38,631 nucleotides of DNA from Mycobacterium sp. (GTDB taxonomy: Bacteria > Actinomycetota > Actinomycetes > Mycobacteriales > Mycobacteriaceae): positions 1 to 38,631 of the forward strand of contig JAFAID010000028.1 in assembly GCA_019236925.1 (NCBI GenBank), read 5' to 3'. Below are positions 18,182-25,696 of the stretch, one piece after another. Position 1 is the first letter of the stretch, and each line of letters begins with the position of its first letter. Below the pieces are notes generated by a model. The model was not told where the DNA came from and did no database searches. It saw nothing but the letters and a program-made list of their open reading frames with translations. A program made the translations under genes and the position numbers.

Positions 18182-18802
18182 TCAGCTCCAGGAGTAATCG
18201 GTTCTTAGGCGGGCCGCCACCACGTCGAAGACGGCGCGCTCCAGGATCGCGCCCTCGCGGCGAATGCCCTCTTCGGGGACGTCGAGGACGCGGTCGAGCC
18301 GCACCCAACTGGGTCGACCGTCTTCGTCCCAGCTTCCGCTACCGATCCCGACCCAGTCGCGGTCGGCGGCGTGGCTCTCCTGACTGGACATCATCAACCC
18401 GAGCAGCGTGTGGTGGTCGCGACCCACGACCAGCACCGGGCGGTCCTTGCCGCGGGTGTGGTCGTTTTCGTAAGTCACCCACGTCCAGACGATTTCGCCG
18501 GGGTCGGCCCGACCGCCCAAGTCGGGGGAGTAGACCAGCCTGCGAGCCCGATGTGCGGTGGGCGCGCTGTCGCGGGTCACCGGACGGCCCGCGGTGATCT
18601 CGGCCGGGGGTTCGGACGCGCTGCCGACGATCGCATCCAAAGCGAACTGGATGCCCCGCTGCACCGTCGGCGACTGTTGCAGCTGCCGGATCAACTCCGG
18701 TGCCTCGTTGAACACCAGATGCTCTAGGTTTCGCTGAAGCCGCTGCAACGTCTTCCACTGCGACGCCATGTTCGCAGCATAGGCGAGCTGTCTGGGCGTC
18801 AT
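18182..18802 (-). CDS. PemK/MazF-fold protein with long N-terminal extension
   Basis: The 206-residue frame has a C-terminal half resembling PemK/MazF endoribonuclease-type proteins: GEIVWTWVTYENDHTRGKDRPVLVVGRD, then LLGLMMSSQES and a final helix. About 100 residues of helical, Gln-rich N-terminus (LQRLQRNLEHLVFNEAPELI) precede it, which classical MazF toxins of about 110 residues lack. No antitoxin gene is adjacent; its neighbour is the CBS-pair gene, convergent with 4 bp between stops. Function as a toxin is therefore uncertain. The start could also be the Met 11 codons in (18769). Confidence 0.7.
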   Translation of the reverse strand: MTPRQLAYAANMASQWKTLQRLQRNLEHLVFNEAPELIRQLQQSPTVQRGIQFALDAIVGSASEPPAEITAGRPVTRDSAPTAHRARRLVYSPDLGGRADPGEIVWTWVTYENDHTRGKDRPVLVVGRDHHTLLGLMMSSQESHAADRDWVGIGSGSWDEDGRPSWVRLDRVLDVPEEGIRREGAILERAVFDVVAARLRTDYSWS

Positions 18803-18913
18803 GGTGTTGTCGCGTTGCGCTGCAGCTGGGTACGACGGGCTGAAGGCGCGGGCGCCGAAAGCTTCAATAAATACAAGCGTTAGTTAAAATTTCCTCAGTA
18901 AAAAAACTTCCCG

Positions 18914-18936
18914 TTGACACAGAAGATCGTTAGATT
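18914..18936 (+). promoter_or_regulatory. Possible promoter elements for the small exported protein
   Basis: An AT-rich island (18865-18940) in otherwise GC-rich DNA contains TTGACA at 18914-18919 and TAGATT at 18931-18936. The spacing of 11 bp is too short for a standard sigma-70-type promoter. Either only one element is used or the -10 lies further on. The local base shift is the firmer observation. Confidence 0.3.
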
Positions 18937-19031
18937 CGTTCAAGGTTGTCAGTAGCGGGGTACTGGGGGACCTGTGGCGGTATGTAACCGGCCACCAGCG
19001 GAGATCATCGAATCATCGGAGGGGAATGACT

Positions 19032-19526
19032 ATGAAAATTCGCAAAATCGCCGTGCTCGGAAGCTTCGCAGCCGGGGCGGCACTGGCGTTGGCGCCGCTC
19101 GCGGCCGCGGACGACTTGACGCCCACCATCGACAGTGAGATTGGGTCGCTGAACTCTATCTTCGTGACCGACGCCGACCTCGCGGGTGTCGGCAGCGACG
19201 TCGTCACGAACGGCACCAACACGTTCGACACCATCCCGCTGGCGGATGTGAACACCACGCTTGGCTACGAGCTGTACGGCCTCAACCCGGCCAATGCCGT
19301 CTCGGACCCCGGTTCCTACAGCGTGTTCAACGGCGCGCTAACCGAGTTCTACGATGCCGACAACGCCCTGACGTACGGGCTGCTGAACAACGACGCCTTG
19401 ATCCCCTCTACCGACCTGTTCGGGTCGGCAACTGAGATCGGCACCGCGTTGGGCACAGGCTCCGACTTGGGAGCAGCCGGCGACTTCTTCTCGGCTGGCC
19501 TGGCCGACCTGGCCGGGTTGCTCTAG
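19032..19526 (+). CDS. Small exported protein of unknown function
   Basis: A 164-residue protein with a clear signal peptide: basic start MKIRKIAVLGSF, hydrophobic core AAGAALALAPLA, cleavage near AAADD. The start is ATG 19032 because GGAGGGG (19018-19024) is seven bases upstream; the earlier ATG at 19026 would be one base from it. The mature part is acidic, rich in Asn, Asp, Thr and Gly, and has no Cys. It carries loosely repeated hydrophobic phrases (NTTLGYELYGLNPAN, DNALTYGLLNNDAL). I recognise no domain. It stands alone with an AT-rich upstream region and a strong terminator, suggesting a well-expressed monocistronic secreted product. Confidence 0.85.
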   Translation: MKIRKIAVLGSFAAGAALALAPLAAADDLTPTIDSEIGSLNSIFVTDADLAGVGSDVVTNGTNTFDTIPLADVNTTLGYELYGLNPANAVSDPGSYSVFNGALTEFYDADNALTYGLLNNDALIPSTDLFGSATEIGTALGTGSDLGAAGDFFSAGLADLAGLL

Positions 19527-19542
19527 CAAGAGTTTCGCTCGG

Positions 19543-19580
19543 AAACGAACCCCCGGGGGATCACTCCGGGGGTTCGTTTT
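19543..19580 (+). terminator. Intrinsic terminator after the exported-protein gene
   Basis: A perfect 14-bp stem pairs AAACGAACCCCCGG (19543-19556) with CCGGGGGTTCGTTT (19566-19579), with a 9-base loop and a run of four T. The end is only 17 bp after the stop codon. It separates this gene from lepA. Strong hairpins with a T tract are uncommon in mycobacteria. Confidence 0.88.
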
Positions 19581-19654
19581 GGCCGGGGCGTCCCGCGATT
19601 GTGCTGCAGCGCCCGTCCCTGGATACCCTGGAAGCGCCTAAGCCCGGCTTCACC

Positions 19655-19668
19655 AGGAGATTCCCATC
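19655..19668 (+). promoter_or_regulatory. Ribosome-binding site and apparent AUC start of lepA
   Basis: AGGAG (19655-19659) is followed by six bases and then ATC at 19666. The in-frame stop TAA at 19639-19641 rules out starts further upstream. No ATG, GTG, TTG or CTG lies in frame between that stop and the GTPase P-loop codons. ATT at 19660 directly abuts the AGGAG and is too close. Confidence 0.72.
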
Positions 19669-21507
19669 AGCAGTTTCGCCGACAAGACGTTCACCGCGCC
19701 GGCGCAGATTCGGAACTTCTGCATCATCGCCCACATCGACCATGGCAAGTCGACGCTGGCGGATCGGATGCTGCAGCTCACCGGCGTCGTCGACGAGCGA
19801 TCGATGCGCGCGCAGTACCTCGACCGGATGGACATCGAGCGCGAACGCGGCATCACGATCAAGGCGCAGAACGTGCGCCTGCCGTGGCAGGTCGACGGTG
19901 TCGACCACGTCCTGCACCTGATCGACACCCCTGGACACGTCGACTTCACCTACGAGGTGTCCCGTGCGCTGGAGGCCTGCGAGGGCGCGGTGCTGCTGGT
20001 CGACGCCGCTCAGGGCATCGAAGCGCAAACCCTGGCCAATCTCTATTTGGCGCTGGATCGCGACCTGCACATCATCCCGGTGCTCAACAAGATCGACCTG
20101 CCCGCCGCTGACCCAGAGCGGTACGCCGCTGAGATCGCGCACATCATCGGCTGCGAACCCGGCGACGTGCTGCGGGTGTCCGGCAAGACGGGGGAGGGCG
20201 TGGCCGACCTGCTCGACCACGTCGTGCGCGAGGTGCCGCCGCCGCAGGGTGACGCCGACGCACCTACCCGCGCAATGATTTTCGACTCTGTCTACGACAT
20301 CTACCGCGGCGTGGTCACATACGTCCGCATGGTCGACGGCAAAATCACTCCCCGCGAACGCATCTCGATGATGTCCACCGGCGCCACCCATGAGCTGCTC
20401 GAGGTGGGCATCGTCTCACCCGAACCGAAGCCAAGCGACGGCCTGGGCGTGGGGGAGGTCGGCTACCTGATCACCGGTGTGAAAGACGTCCGGCAGTCGA
20501 AGGTCGGCGACACCGTCACGACCGCCAGGCACGGCGCGACTCAGGCGCTGACCGGCTATCGCGAGCCCAAGCCGATGGTCTATTCGGGGCTTTATCCCGT
20601 CGACGGCTCCGACTACCCCGACCTGCGCGATGCGCTGGACAAGCTGCAGCTGAACGACGCAGCGCTGACGTATGAACCAGAGACGTCGGTGGCACTGGGC
20701 TTCGGGTACCGGTGCGGATTCCTCGGCCTGCTGCACATGGAAATCACCCGCGAGCGCCTGGAACGTGAATTCGACCTTGACCTCATCTCGACGTCGCCGA
20801 ACGTGGTCTACCGCGTGGTCAAAGAGGACGGGACCGAGGTCGTCGTCACCAACCCATCCGACTGGCCGGAAGGCAAGGTCCGCACGGTCTACGAGCCTGT
20901 GGTGAAGACGACAGTGATCGCGCCGAGTGAATTCATCGGCACCATCATGGAGCTCTGCCAGTCCCGGCGTGGCGAACTCGGCGGGATGGACTACCTGTCT
21001 CCCGAACGGGTCGAGCTGCGCTACACGATGCCGCTGGGCGAGATCATCTTTGACTTCTTCGACTCGCTGAAATCGCGCACCCGCGGCTACGCCAGCCTCG
21101 ACTACGAGGAAGCCGGCGAGCAGGAGGCCGCGTTGGTCAAGGTCGACATCCTGCTGCAGGGCGAGGCCGTCGATGCGTTCAGTGCCATCGTGCACAAGGA
21201 TGGGGCCGCGGCCTACGGCAACAAGATGACCACCAGGCTCAAAGAGCTCATTCCGCGTCAGCAGTTCGAGGTGCCGGTGCAGGCCGCGATCGGATCCAAA
21301 ATCATTGCGCGAGAGAACATTCGCGCGATCCGCAAAGACGTGCTGTCGAAGTGCTACGGCGGTGACATCACCCGCAAACGCAAACTGCTGGAGAAGCAGA
21401 AAGAAGGCAAGAAGCGGATGAAGACCATCGGTCGGGTCGAAGTGCCGCAAGAGGCGTTCGTCGCCGCGCTGTCCACCGACGCCGCAGGGGACAAGGCCAA
21501 GAAGTAA
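19666..21507 (+). CDS. lepA: Elongation factor 4 (LepA GTPase), likely non-AUG start
   Basis: 613 residues from the proposed AUC start, beginning [18 protein letters not shown]. GTPase motifs are intact: G1 [10 protein letters not shown]2 region [10 protein letters not shown]3 [13 protein letters not shown]4 NKIDLP. The EF-G-like domains and the LepA-specific C-terminal domain ([21 protein letters not shown]) follow. LepA binds ribosomes and affects elongation and initiation under stress. The first in-frame ATG (19768) lies after the P-loop, so it cannot be the true start. The ORF is terminated from upstream transcription by the 19543-19580 hairpin. Directly downstream lies a second, divergent copy of its last 17 codons. 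Confidence 0.95.
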   Translation: MSSFADKTFTAPAQIRNFCIIAHIDHGKSTLADRMLQLTGVVDERSMRAQYLDRMDIERERGITIKAQNVRLPWQVDGVDHVLHLIDTPGHVDFTYEVSRALEACEGAVLLVDAAQGIEAQTLANLYLALDRDLHIIPVLNKIDLPAADPERYAAEIAHIIGCEPGDVLRVSGKTGEGVADLLDHVVREVPPPQGDADAPTRAMIFDSVYDIYRGVVTYVRMVDGKITPRERISMMSTGATHELLEVGIVSPEPKPSDGLGVGEVGYLITGVKDVRQSKVGDTVTTARHGATQALTGYREPKPMVYSGLYPVDGSDYPDLRDALDKLQLNDAALTYEPETSVALGFGYRCGFLGLLHMEITRERLEREFDLDLISTSPNVVYRVVKEDGTEVVVTNPSDWPEGKVRTVYEPVVKTTVIAPSEFIGTIMELCQSRRGELGGMDYLSPERVELRYTMPLGEIIFDFFDSLKSRTRGYASLDYEEAGEQEAALVKVDILLQGEAVDAFSAIVHKDGAAAYGNKMTTRLKELIPRQQFEVPVQAAIGSKIIARENIRAIRKDVLSKCYGGDITRKRKLLEKQKEGKKRMKTIGRVEVPQEAFVAALSTDAAGDKAKK

Positions 21508-21543
21508 AAGCGAAAAAGAAGCCACCTGAGTTGAAAGTCGGGG

Positions 21544-21597
21544 GTCTTCGTCGCCGCGTTGCCGGCCGACGCCGCTGACGACCGAGGTAAAAAGTAG
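21544..21597 (+). pseudogene. Orphan second copy of the lepA 3' tail
   Basis: These 54 bp repeat the last 54 bp of lepA (21454-21507) with a 90-bp offset. Translated, VFVAALPADAADDRGKK-stop matches [21 protein letters not shown] at 12 of 17 residues. The copy ends two bases before lppR. It has no start and is separated from lepA by stop codons, so it is a remnant. The divergence argues against a recent tandem duplication and for a recombination scar. Confidence 0.8.
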
Positions 21598-21599
21598 CT

Positions 21600-22358
21600 A
21601 TGCGGACGGTTGGATCGGCGACGGCTCTGGCAGTGGTTGCCGCGTTGGCGGTGGGCTGTGGCCCGGTTGTCGGTGGCACGGCGAAGCCGGCGCCGAATCT
21701 GAAGCCGCGGCCCCTCACCGGGGAAACAGTCAGCCAGGTGCTTCTCGACGACGTCACACTGTCGCGGATGCTCAGCCAGCCCTTTGTGGCCCGTCAGCCG
21801 TCGGTCATGGGCGGCCCCGACAAACTCTTCGAGCCGGATAGTCAGGTTTCGCCGGCCGGTTGCCTGGGCGTCACGTTGATGCTGCAGAAAAGCGTCTACG
21901 AGTCTGCCGACGTCAAAGATGTCGCGTCGGAGTCGTGGTGGAACAACGGCGACCCGGCGCAAGTGATCAGCGTCCTCGAGGGCGTGGTCGCGTTGCCCAC
22001 GGCCGCGCAAGCCGAGGCGCTGTTCGTGAAGTTCTCGGAGCAGTGGCAGCACTGCAACGGCATGACGACAACGGACCAAACCGGCCCGATCACCACGACG
22101 AACGCCATCAGCGACATCCGCGTCACCAATAACGTTGTCGCCGCGACCAATACCGCGACCGCGACACTGCCCAACATGCCGCCGCTGCGGCCGACCCCGC
22201 AGGCGCGTGCTCTCGGTGTTCGGCTGAACTGCCTCGTCGAGGTCGAGGTGGTGTTCTTCGGCGATCGACGCCCGTCTGACCCGGGGTCGGCCGACGTGGA
22301 CACCAGCGGCGTCGACATCGCTCACGCGATGATGGACAAAGTCAGCGCTTTGAGCTGA
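21600..22358 (+). CDS. lppR: Lipoprotein LppR, PknH-like sensor domain
   Basis: A 252-residue protein with a lipoprotein signal peptide ending in LAVGC (Cys20). The mature part matches the PknH extracellular sensor-domain family by its spaced cysteines (SPAGCLGVTLML, WQHCNGM, LNCLVEVEVVF) and the pattern KSVYESADVKDVASESWWN. The domain binds an unknown ligand outside the membrane. In M. tuberculosis the homologue also follows lepA. ATG 21600 lies next to the lepA-tail remnant and lacks an obvious ribosome-binding site, so expression may have been altered by that scar. Confidence 0.88.
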   Translation: MRTVGSATALAVVAALAVGCGPVVGGTAKPAPNLKPRPLTGETVSQVLLDDVTLSRMLSQPFVARQPSVMGGPDKLFEPDSQVSPAGCLGVTLMLQKSVYESADVKDVASESWWNNGDPAQVISVLEGVVALPTAAQAEALFVKFSEQWQHCNGMTTTDQTGPITTTNAISDIRVTNNVVAATNTATATLPNMPPLRPTPQARALGVRLNCLVEVEVVFFGDRRPSDPGSADVDTSGVDIAHAMMDKVSALS

Positions 22359-22408
22359 TCAGATTGTCTCACGTTGGCTTCAGTGGCCGCGCGGAATAGG
22401 GTGGTCGG

Positions 22409-22612
22409 GTGAACGGGATCCTCAGTTGGTGGGACGGCGTCGAGTTGTGGCTGTCGGGGCTGGGGTTCGTCTTGCAGACCATCGTGGTGATGCCCGTCGT
22501 GCTGGCGTTGGCCTACCTGATCGCCGTTCTGCTGGACGCTCTGCTGGGCTATGGCATAACGGGCATCCGGCTGATGCGGCGCATTCGTCACAGCGACGAA
22601 GGACCCGGATGA
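22409..22612 (+). CDS. Small membrane protein (67 residues)
   Basis: GTG start. The product begins (V)NGILSWWDGVELWLSG and has one long or two short membrane segments (FVLQTIVVMPVVLALAYLIA and VLLDALLGYGITGI), then a basic end (RLMRRIRHSDEGPG). A similar short membrane protein is annotated at this locus in M. tuberculosis (Rv2401A). Function is unknown. Its stop overlaps the start of the next 31-residue ORF (ATGA), implying coupled translation. Confidence 0.7.
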   Translation: MNGILSWWDGVELWLSGLGFVLQTIVVMPVVLALAYLIAVLLDALLGYGITGIRLMRRIRHSDEGPG

Positions 22613-22704
22613 CCAGGAAGACGGGCATGCCGCGATCCCAGGTGACGCTGGTGCTGGTCATATTGGTGGTACTGGTTATCGTCGCCTGGCTGTTGACCCG
22701 CTGA
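22609..22704 (+). CDS. Single-span microprotein (31 residues)
   Basis: The reading frame MTRKTGMPRSQ followed by VTLVLVILVVLVIVAWLLTR is a basic head plus one near-perfect membrane helix. It starts in an ATGA overlap with the preceding membrane-protein gene and has GAAGGA (22598-22603) five bases upstream. Gene position, ribosome-binding site and coding bias support expression. It probably partners the 67-residue protein; the role is unknown. It is shorter than most gene-finder cut-offs. Confidence 0.6.
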   Translation: MTRKTGMPRSQVTLVLVILVVLVIVAWLLTR

Positions 22705-22741
22705 CCCGCGTCGGCGCAGCTGGGAGTGCGGCGGATTCTGT

Positions 22742-22747
22742 TAGGCT
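22742..22747 (+). promoter_or_regulatory. -10 element of the sulfate-uptake leader
   Basis: TAGGCT fits the mycobacterial TANNNT -10 consensus and ends six bases before ATG 22754. This would place transcription start on the A of that ATG, making the leader ORF leaderless. Confidence 0.6.
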
Positions 22748-22753
22748 TCCGCC

Positions 22754-22846
22754 ATGCACGCAGCGTCCGGCAACAGCGAGCGCCATATCTTCGCGCTCAT
22801 TGCCGTGGGCGATTGCGCTGTGGCTGACGTGCACTGTTGTTGCTGA
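22754..22846 (+). CDS. Cysteine-rich leader peptide upstream of subI (putative attenuator uORF)
   Basis: A 30-codon ORF, beginning MHAASGNSERH and ending VGDCAVADVHCCC-stop, lies 114 bp before subI. It has no ribosome-binding site, but a -10 element places its ATG at the transcription start. Leaderless upstream ORFs with consecutive Cys codons are known in mycobacteria. There they raise or lower expression of the downstream sulfur-assimilation operon according to cysteine supply. The three final Cys codons and the position before the sulfate transporter match that scheme. The peptide is probably a sensor rather than a functional product. Confidence 0.78.
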   Translation: MHAASGNSERHIFALIAVGDCAVADVHCCC

Positions 22847-22871
22847 CTTCCGCCCCGCGCGCGGTCGGGTG

Positions 22872-22953
22872 TCGGTGGAATTCTTCCAGCTGCTGACCCT
22901 CGCCTTTCCGTCGCCACGGGGCTGGTTATTTGTTAATCCCCACCACCGAGAGG
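22872..22953 (+). promoter_or_regulatory. subI: Possible stem covering the subI ribosome-binding site
   Basis: TCGGTGG (22872-22878) can pair with CCACCGA (22943-22949), which overlaps the first bases of the subI ribosome-binding site GAGAGG (22948-22953). The left arm begins 26 bases after the leader-ORF stop, so a ribosome stalled on the Cys codons could influence the fold. This is inferred from complementarity only. Confidence 0.4.
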
Positions 22954-22960
22954 TTGACCA

Positions 22961-23998
22961 TTGCGCGACGACGTCACGGGTGCCGCGCGGTGGCGCCACG
23001 TTGTCGGGTTGACCCTCGCTGCGAGCCTTATCGCGGCATGTCACGGCGGCGCCAGCGACGTTGTCGGCGGTGGCGGGCCGGCCAACGCGCACACGAGTAT
23101 CACGCTCGTCGCCTATTCGGCTCCAGAACCGGGCTGGAGCAAGGTGATTCCAGCATTCAACGCCTCAGAAGACGGCAAGGGTGTGCAGGTGATCACCTCG
23201 TACGGCGCCTCGGGTGACCAGTCGCGAGGCGTCGTCGACGGCAAGCCCGCAGATATCGTCAACTTCTCCGTCGCGCCCGACATCACCCGACTCGTCAAGG
23301 CCGGCAAAGTTTCCAAGGACTGGGACAAAGACGCGACCAAGGGTATCCCGTTCGGATCGGTGGTGACGCTGGTCGTGCGGCCCGGGAATCCCAAGAACAT
23401 CAAGGACTGGGACGACCTGCTGCGGCCCGATGTGGAAGTCATCACGCCCAGCCCGCTCAGTTCGGGCTCAGCGAAGTGGAATTTGCTTGCCCCGTACGCC
23501 GTAAAGAGCGATGGCGGCCACAACCCCCAAGCGGGCCTTGACTTTATCAACAAGCTGGTGGGCCAGCATGTCAAACTGCGGCCCGGGTCTGGTCGCGAGG
23601 CCACCGACGTGTTCGTCCAAGGCAGCGGTGACGTGCTGATCAGTTATGAGAACGAGGCGATCGTCACTGAGCGCCAAGGCAAACCGATCACCCAGGTCCA
23701 CCCGTCCCAGACGTTCAAAATCGAAAACCCGCTTGCGGTGGTGACCAGCACGGCGCATCTGGATGCCGCTACTGCCTTCAAGAATTTTCAGTACACCGCG
23801 CAGGCCCAGAAGCTTTGGGCGGCCGCTGGGTTCCGGCCGGTCGACCCGGCCGTCGCCGCCGATGTCCGCGGTCAGTTCCCGGCGCCGGCCAAGCTGTGGA
23901 CGATCGCTGACCTTGGTGGCTGGGAGACCGTCGATGCGCAACTCTTCGACAAGAACTCCGGCAGCATCACCAAGATCTACATGCGGGCAACCGGATGA
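22961..23998 (+). CDS. subI: Sulfate-binding lipoprotein of the sulfate ABC transporter
   Basis: 345 residues from a TTG start with GAGAGG seven bases upstream. The signal sequence ends in a lipobox (LIAAC). The mature protein matches periplasmic sulfate/thiosulfate-binding proteins: ITLVAYSAPEPGWSKVIPAF, GASGDQSRGVVDGKPADIVNF, SPLSSGSAKWNLLAPY, SGDVLISYENEA. It captures sulfate outside the membrane and delivers it to CysTW. It is the first gene of subI-cysT-cysW-cysA, overlapping cysT by ATGA, and is preceded by the Cys-rich leader ORF. Confidence 0.96.
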   Translation: MRDDVTGAARWRHVVGLTLAASLIAACHGGASDVVGGGGPANAHTSITLVAYSAPEPGWSKVIPAFNASEDGKGVQVITSYGASGDQSRGVVDGKPADIVNFSVAPDITRLVKAGKVSKDWDKDATKGIPFGSVVTLVVRPGNPKNIKDWDDLLRPDVEVITPSPLSSGSAKWNLLAPYAVKSDGGHNPQAGLDFINKLVGQHVKLRPGSGREATDVFVQGSGDVLISYENEAIVTERQGKPITQVHPSQTFKIENPLAVVTSTAHLDAATAFKNFQYTAQAQKLWAAAGFRPVDPAVAADVRGQFPAPAKLWTIADLGGWETVDAQLFDKNSGSITKIYMRATG

Positions 23999-24864
23999 CG
24001 ACGGCGCTGACACCTCAGCCGGCGGTGGCCGGGCCCACCCGTGGCGATAACAGGCTGATCCGCAACGGCTTACGCGGTGGCGGCACGTCACTGCGCGTCG
24101 GTGTTTCCATGCTTTGGCTTTCGGTGATCGTGCTGCTGCCGTTGGCCGCGATTGGCTGGCAGTCCGTCGGCGGTGGCTGGCGCGCGTTCTGGCTCGCGGT
24201 TACCTCCAATGCCGCGCTCGAATCTTTCCGGGTGACGCTGACCATCTCTGCCGGCGTCACGGTCCTCAACATGGTTTTCGGTCTACTGATCGCGTGGGTT
24301 TTGGTACGCGACGATTTCCTCGGCAGACGGCTCGTCGATGCTGTCATCGATCTGCCGTTCGCGTTGCCCACGATCGTGGCCAGCCTGGTACTGCTGGCTC
24401 TGTACGGAAATCACAGCCCAGTGGGCCTGCACTTGCAGCACACCGGATGGGGCGTGGGCGTGGCGCTGGCGTTCGTCACGTTGCCGTTTGTCGTGCGGGC
24501 CGTCCAGCCGGTGCTACTTGAAATCGACCGTGAGACTGAGGAAGCGGCTGCGTCGCTGGGCGCCAACAACGCGACGATCTTCAGAACTGTCGTGCTGCCC
24601 TCGCTGACTCCGGTCTTGTTGACCGGTGCCGGGCTGACCTTCTCGCGGGCAATCGGCGAATTCGGTTCGGTCGTCCTGATCGGTGGGGCGGTGCCGGGCA
24701 AGACCGAGGTGTCGTCGCAGTGGATCCGGACCCTGATCGAAAACGACGACCGCACCGGAGCCGCCGCGATATCGATTGTGCTACTGGCTATCTCATTCGT
24801 CGTGCTGTTCGTTTTGCGTTCCCTCGGGTCGCGCGCGGCTAAACGCGAGGAGCTGTCGGCATGA
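23995..24864 (+). CDS. cysT: Sulfate ABC transporter permease CysT
   Basis: A 289-residue inner-membrane permease. The loop EEAAASLGANNATIFRTVVLPSL is the EAA motif that contacts the ATPase. SRAIGEFGSVVLIGG is typical of sulfate/molybdate permeases. About six membrane helices are visible. It pairs with CysW to form the channel and overlaps both neighbours by four bases (ATGA). Confidence 0.96.
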   Translation: MTTALTPQPAVAGPTRGDNRLIRNGLRGGGTSLRVGVSMLWLSVIVLLPLAAIGWQSVGGGWRAFWLAVTSNAALESFRVTLTISAGVTVLNMVFGLLIAWVLVRDDFLGRRLVDAVIDLPFALPTIVASLVLLALYGNHSPVGLHLQHTGWGVGVALAFVTLPFVVRAVQPVLLEIDRETEEAAASLGANNATIFRTVVLPSLTPVLLTGAGLTFSRAIGEFGSVVLIGGAVPGKTEVSSQWIRTLIENDDRTGAAAISIVLLAISFVVLFVLRSLGSRAAKREELSA

Positions 24865-25679
24865 CGACCTCACCGCAGGTCCGCTACCTGCTTCGGTTCC
24901 TTGCCCTCGGCTACGTTTTTGTGTTGCTTATCGTTCCGGTTGGGCTGATCCTGTGGCGGACATTCGCGCCGGGTTTCGCCCAGTTCTACGCATGGGTCAG
25001 CACGCCGGCGGCGATCTCTGCGCTGAACTTGTCGCTGCTGGTGGTTGCGATCGTGGTGCCGCTCAACGTGGTCTTCGGTATCCCCACGGCACTGATGCTG
25101 GCGCGCAACCGGTTCCGCGGCAAGGGTGTGCTGCAGGCGATCATCGATTTGCCGTTCGCGGTCTCGCCGGTCGTTGTCGGCGTGGCGTTGATCGTGTTGT
25201 GGGGATCGGCGGGGCTGCTGGGTTTTGTCGAGAAGGACTTCGGGTTCAAGATCATCTTCGGTTTGCCCGGCATCGTGCTCGCCAGCGTCTTCGCCACGCT
25301 GCCATTCGTGGTGCGCGAGGTCGAGCCGGTGCTGCACGAGCTGGGTACCGACCAGGAGCAGGCGGCGTCAACGCTGGGTTCCAATTGGTGGCAGACATTT
25401 TGGCGGATCACACTGCCGTCCATCCGATGGGGCCTCACCTACGGGATCGTCTTGACGATCGCCCGCACGCTCGGTGAATACGGCGCCGTCCTTATCGTGT
25501 CGTCGAACCTGCCTGGGCAGTCTCAGACGTTGACGTTGCTGGTAGCCGACCGCTACAACCGCGGCGCTGAATATGGCGCGTACGCCATTTCGACGCTGTT
25601 GATGGCGGTCTCCGTGGTGGTCCTGATCGTCCAGGTGATTCTCGATGCTCGCCGTAAACGAGCGACCAAGCAGGCCTGA
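24861..25679 (+). CDS. cysW: Sulfate ABC transporter permease CysW
   Basis: A 272-residue permease with the EAA loop [20 protein letters not shown] and [19 protein letters not shown], which separates CysW from CysT. About six hydrophobic helices are present. It starts in an ATGA overlap with cysT, and cysA follows after 17 bp. Together with CysT it forms the transmembrane path for sulfate. Confidence 0.96.
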   Translation: MTTSPQVRYLLRFLALGYVFVLLIVPVGLILWRTFAPGFAQFYAWVSTPAAISALNLSLLVVAIVVPLNVVFGIPTALMLARNRFRGKGVLQAIIDLPFAVSPVVVGVALIVLWGSAGLLGFVEKDFGFKIIFGLPGIVLASVFATLPFVVREVEPVLHELGTDQEQAASTLGSNWWQTFWRITLPSIRWGLTYGIVLTIARTLGEYGAVLIVSSNLPGQSQTLTLLVADRYNRGAEYGAYAISTLLMAVSVVVLIVQVILDARRKRATKQA

Positions 25680-25696
25680 CAGGGAGGCTTGAACTG

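Noticed and set aside
19768..21507. lepA starting at the ATG at 19768
   Set aside because: This start would remove the GTPase P-loop (AHIDHGKST), which is encoded just upstream in the same frame and matches the family.
22800..23012. A 70-codon frame upstream of subI
   Set aside because: It overlaps the leader ORF and the start of subI in another frame, without a ribosome-binding site or promoter at its start.
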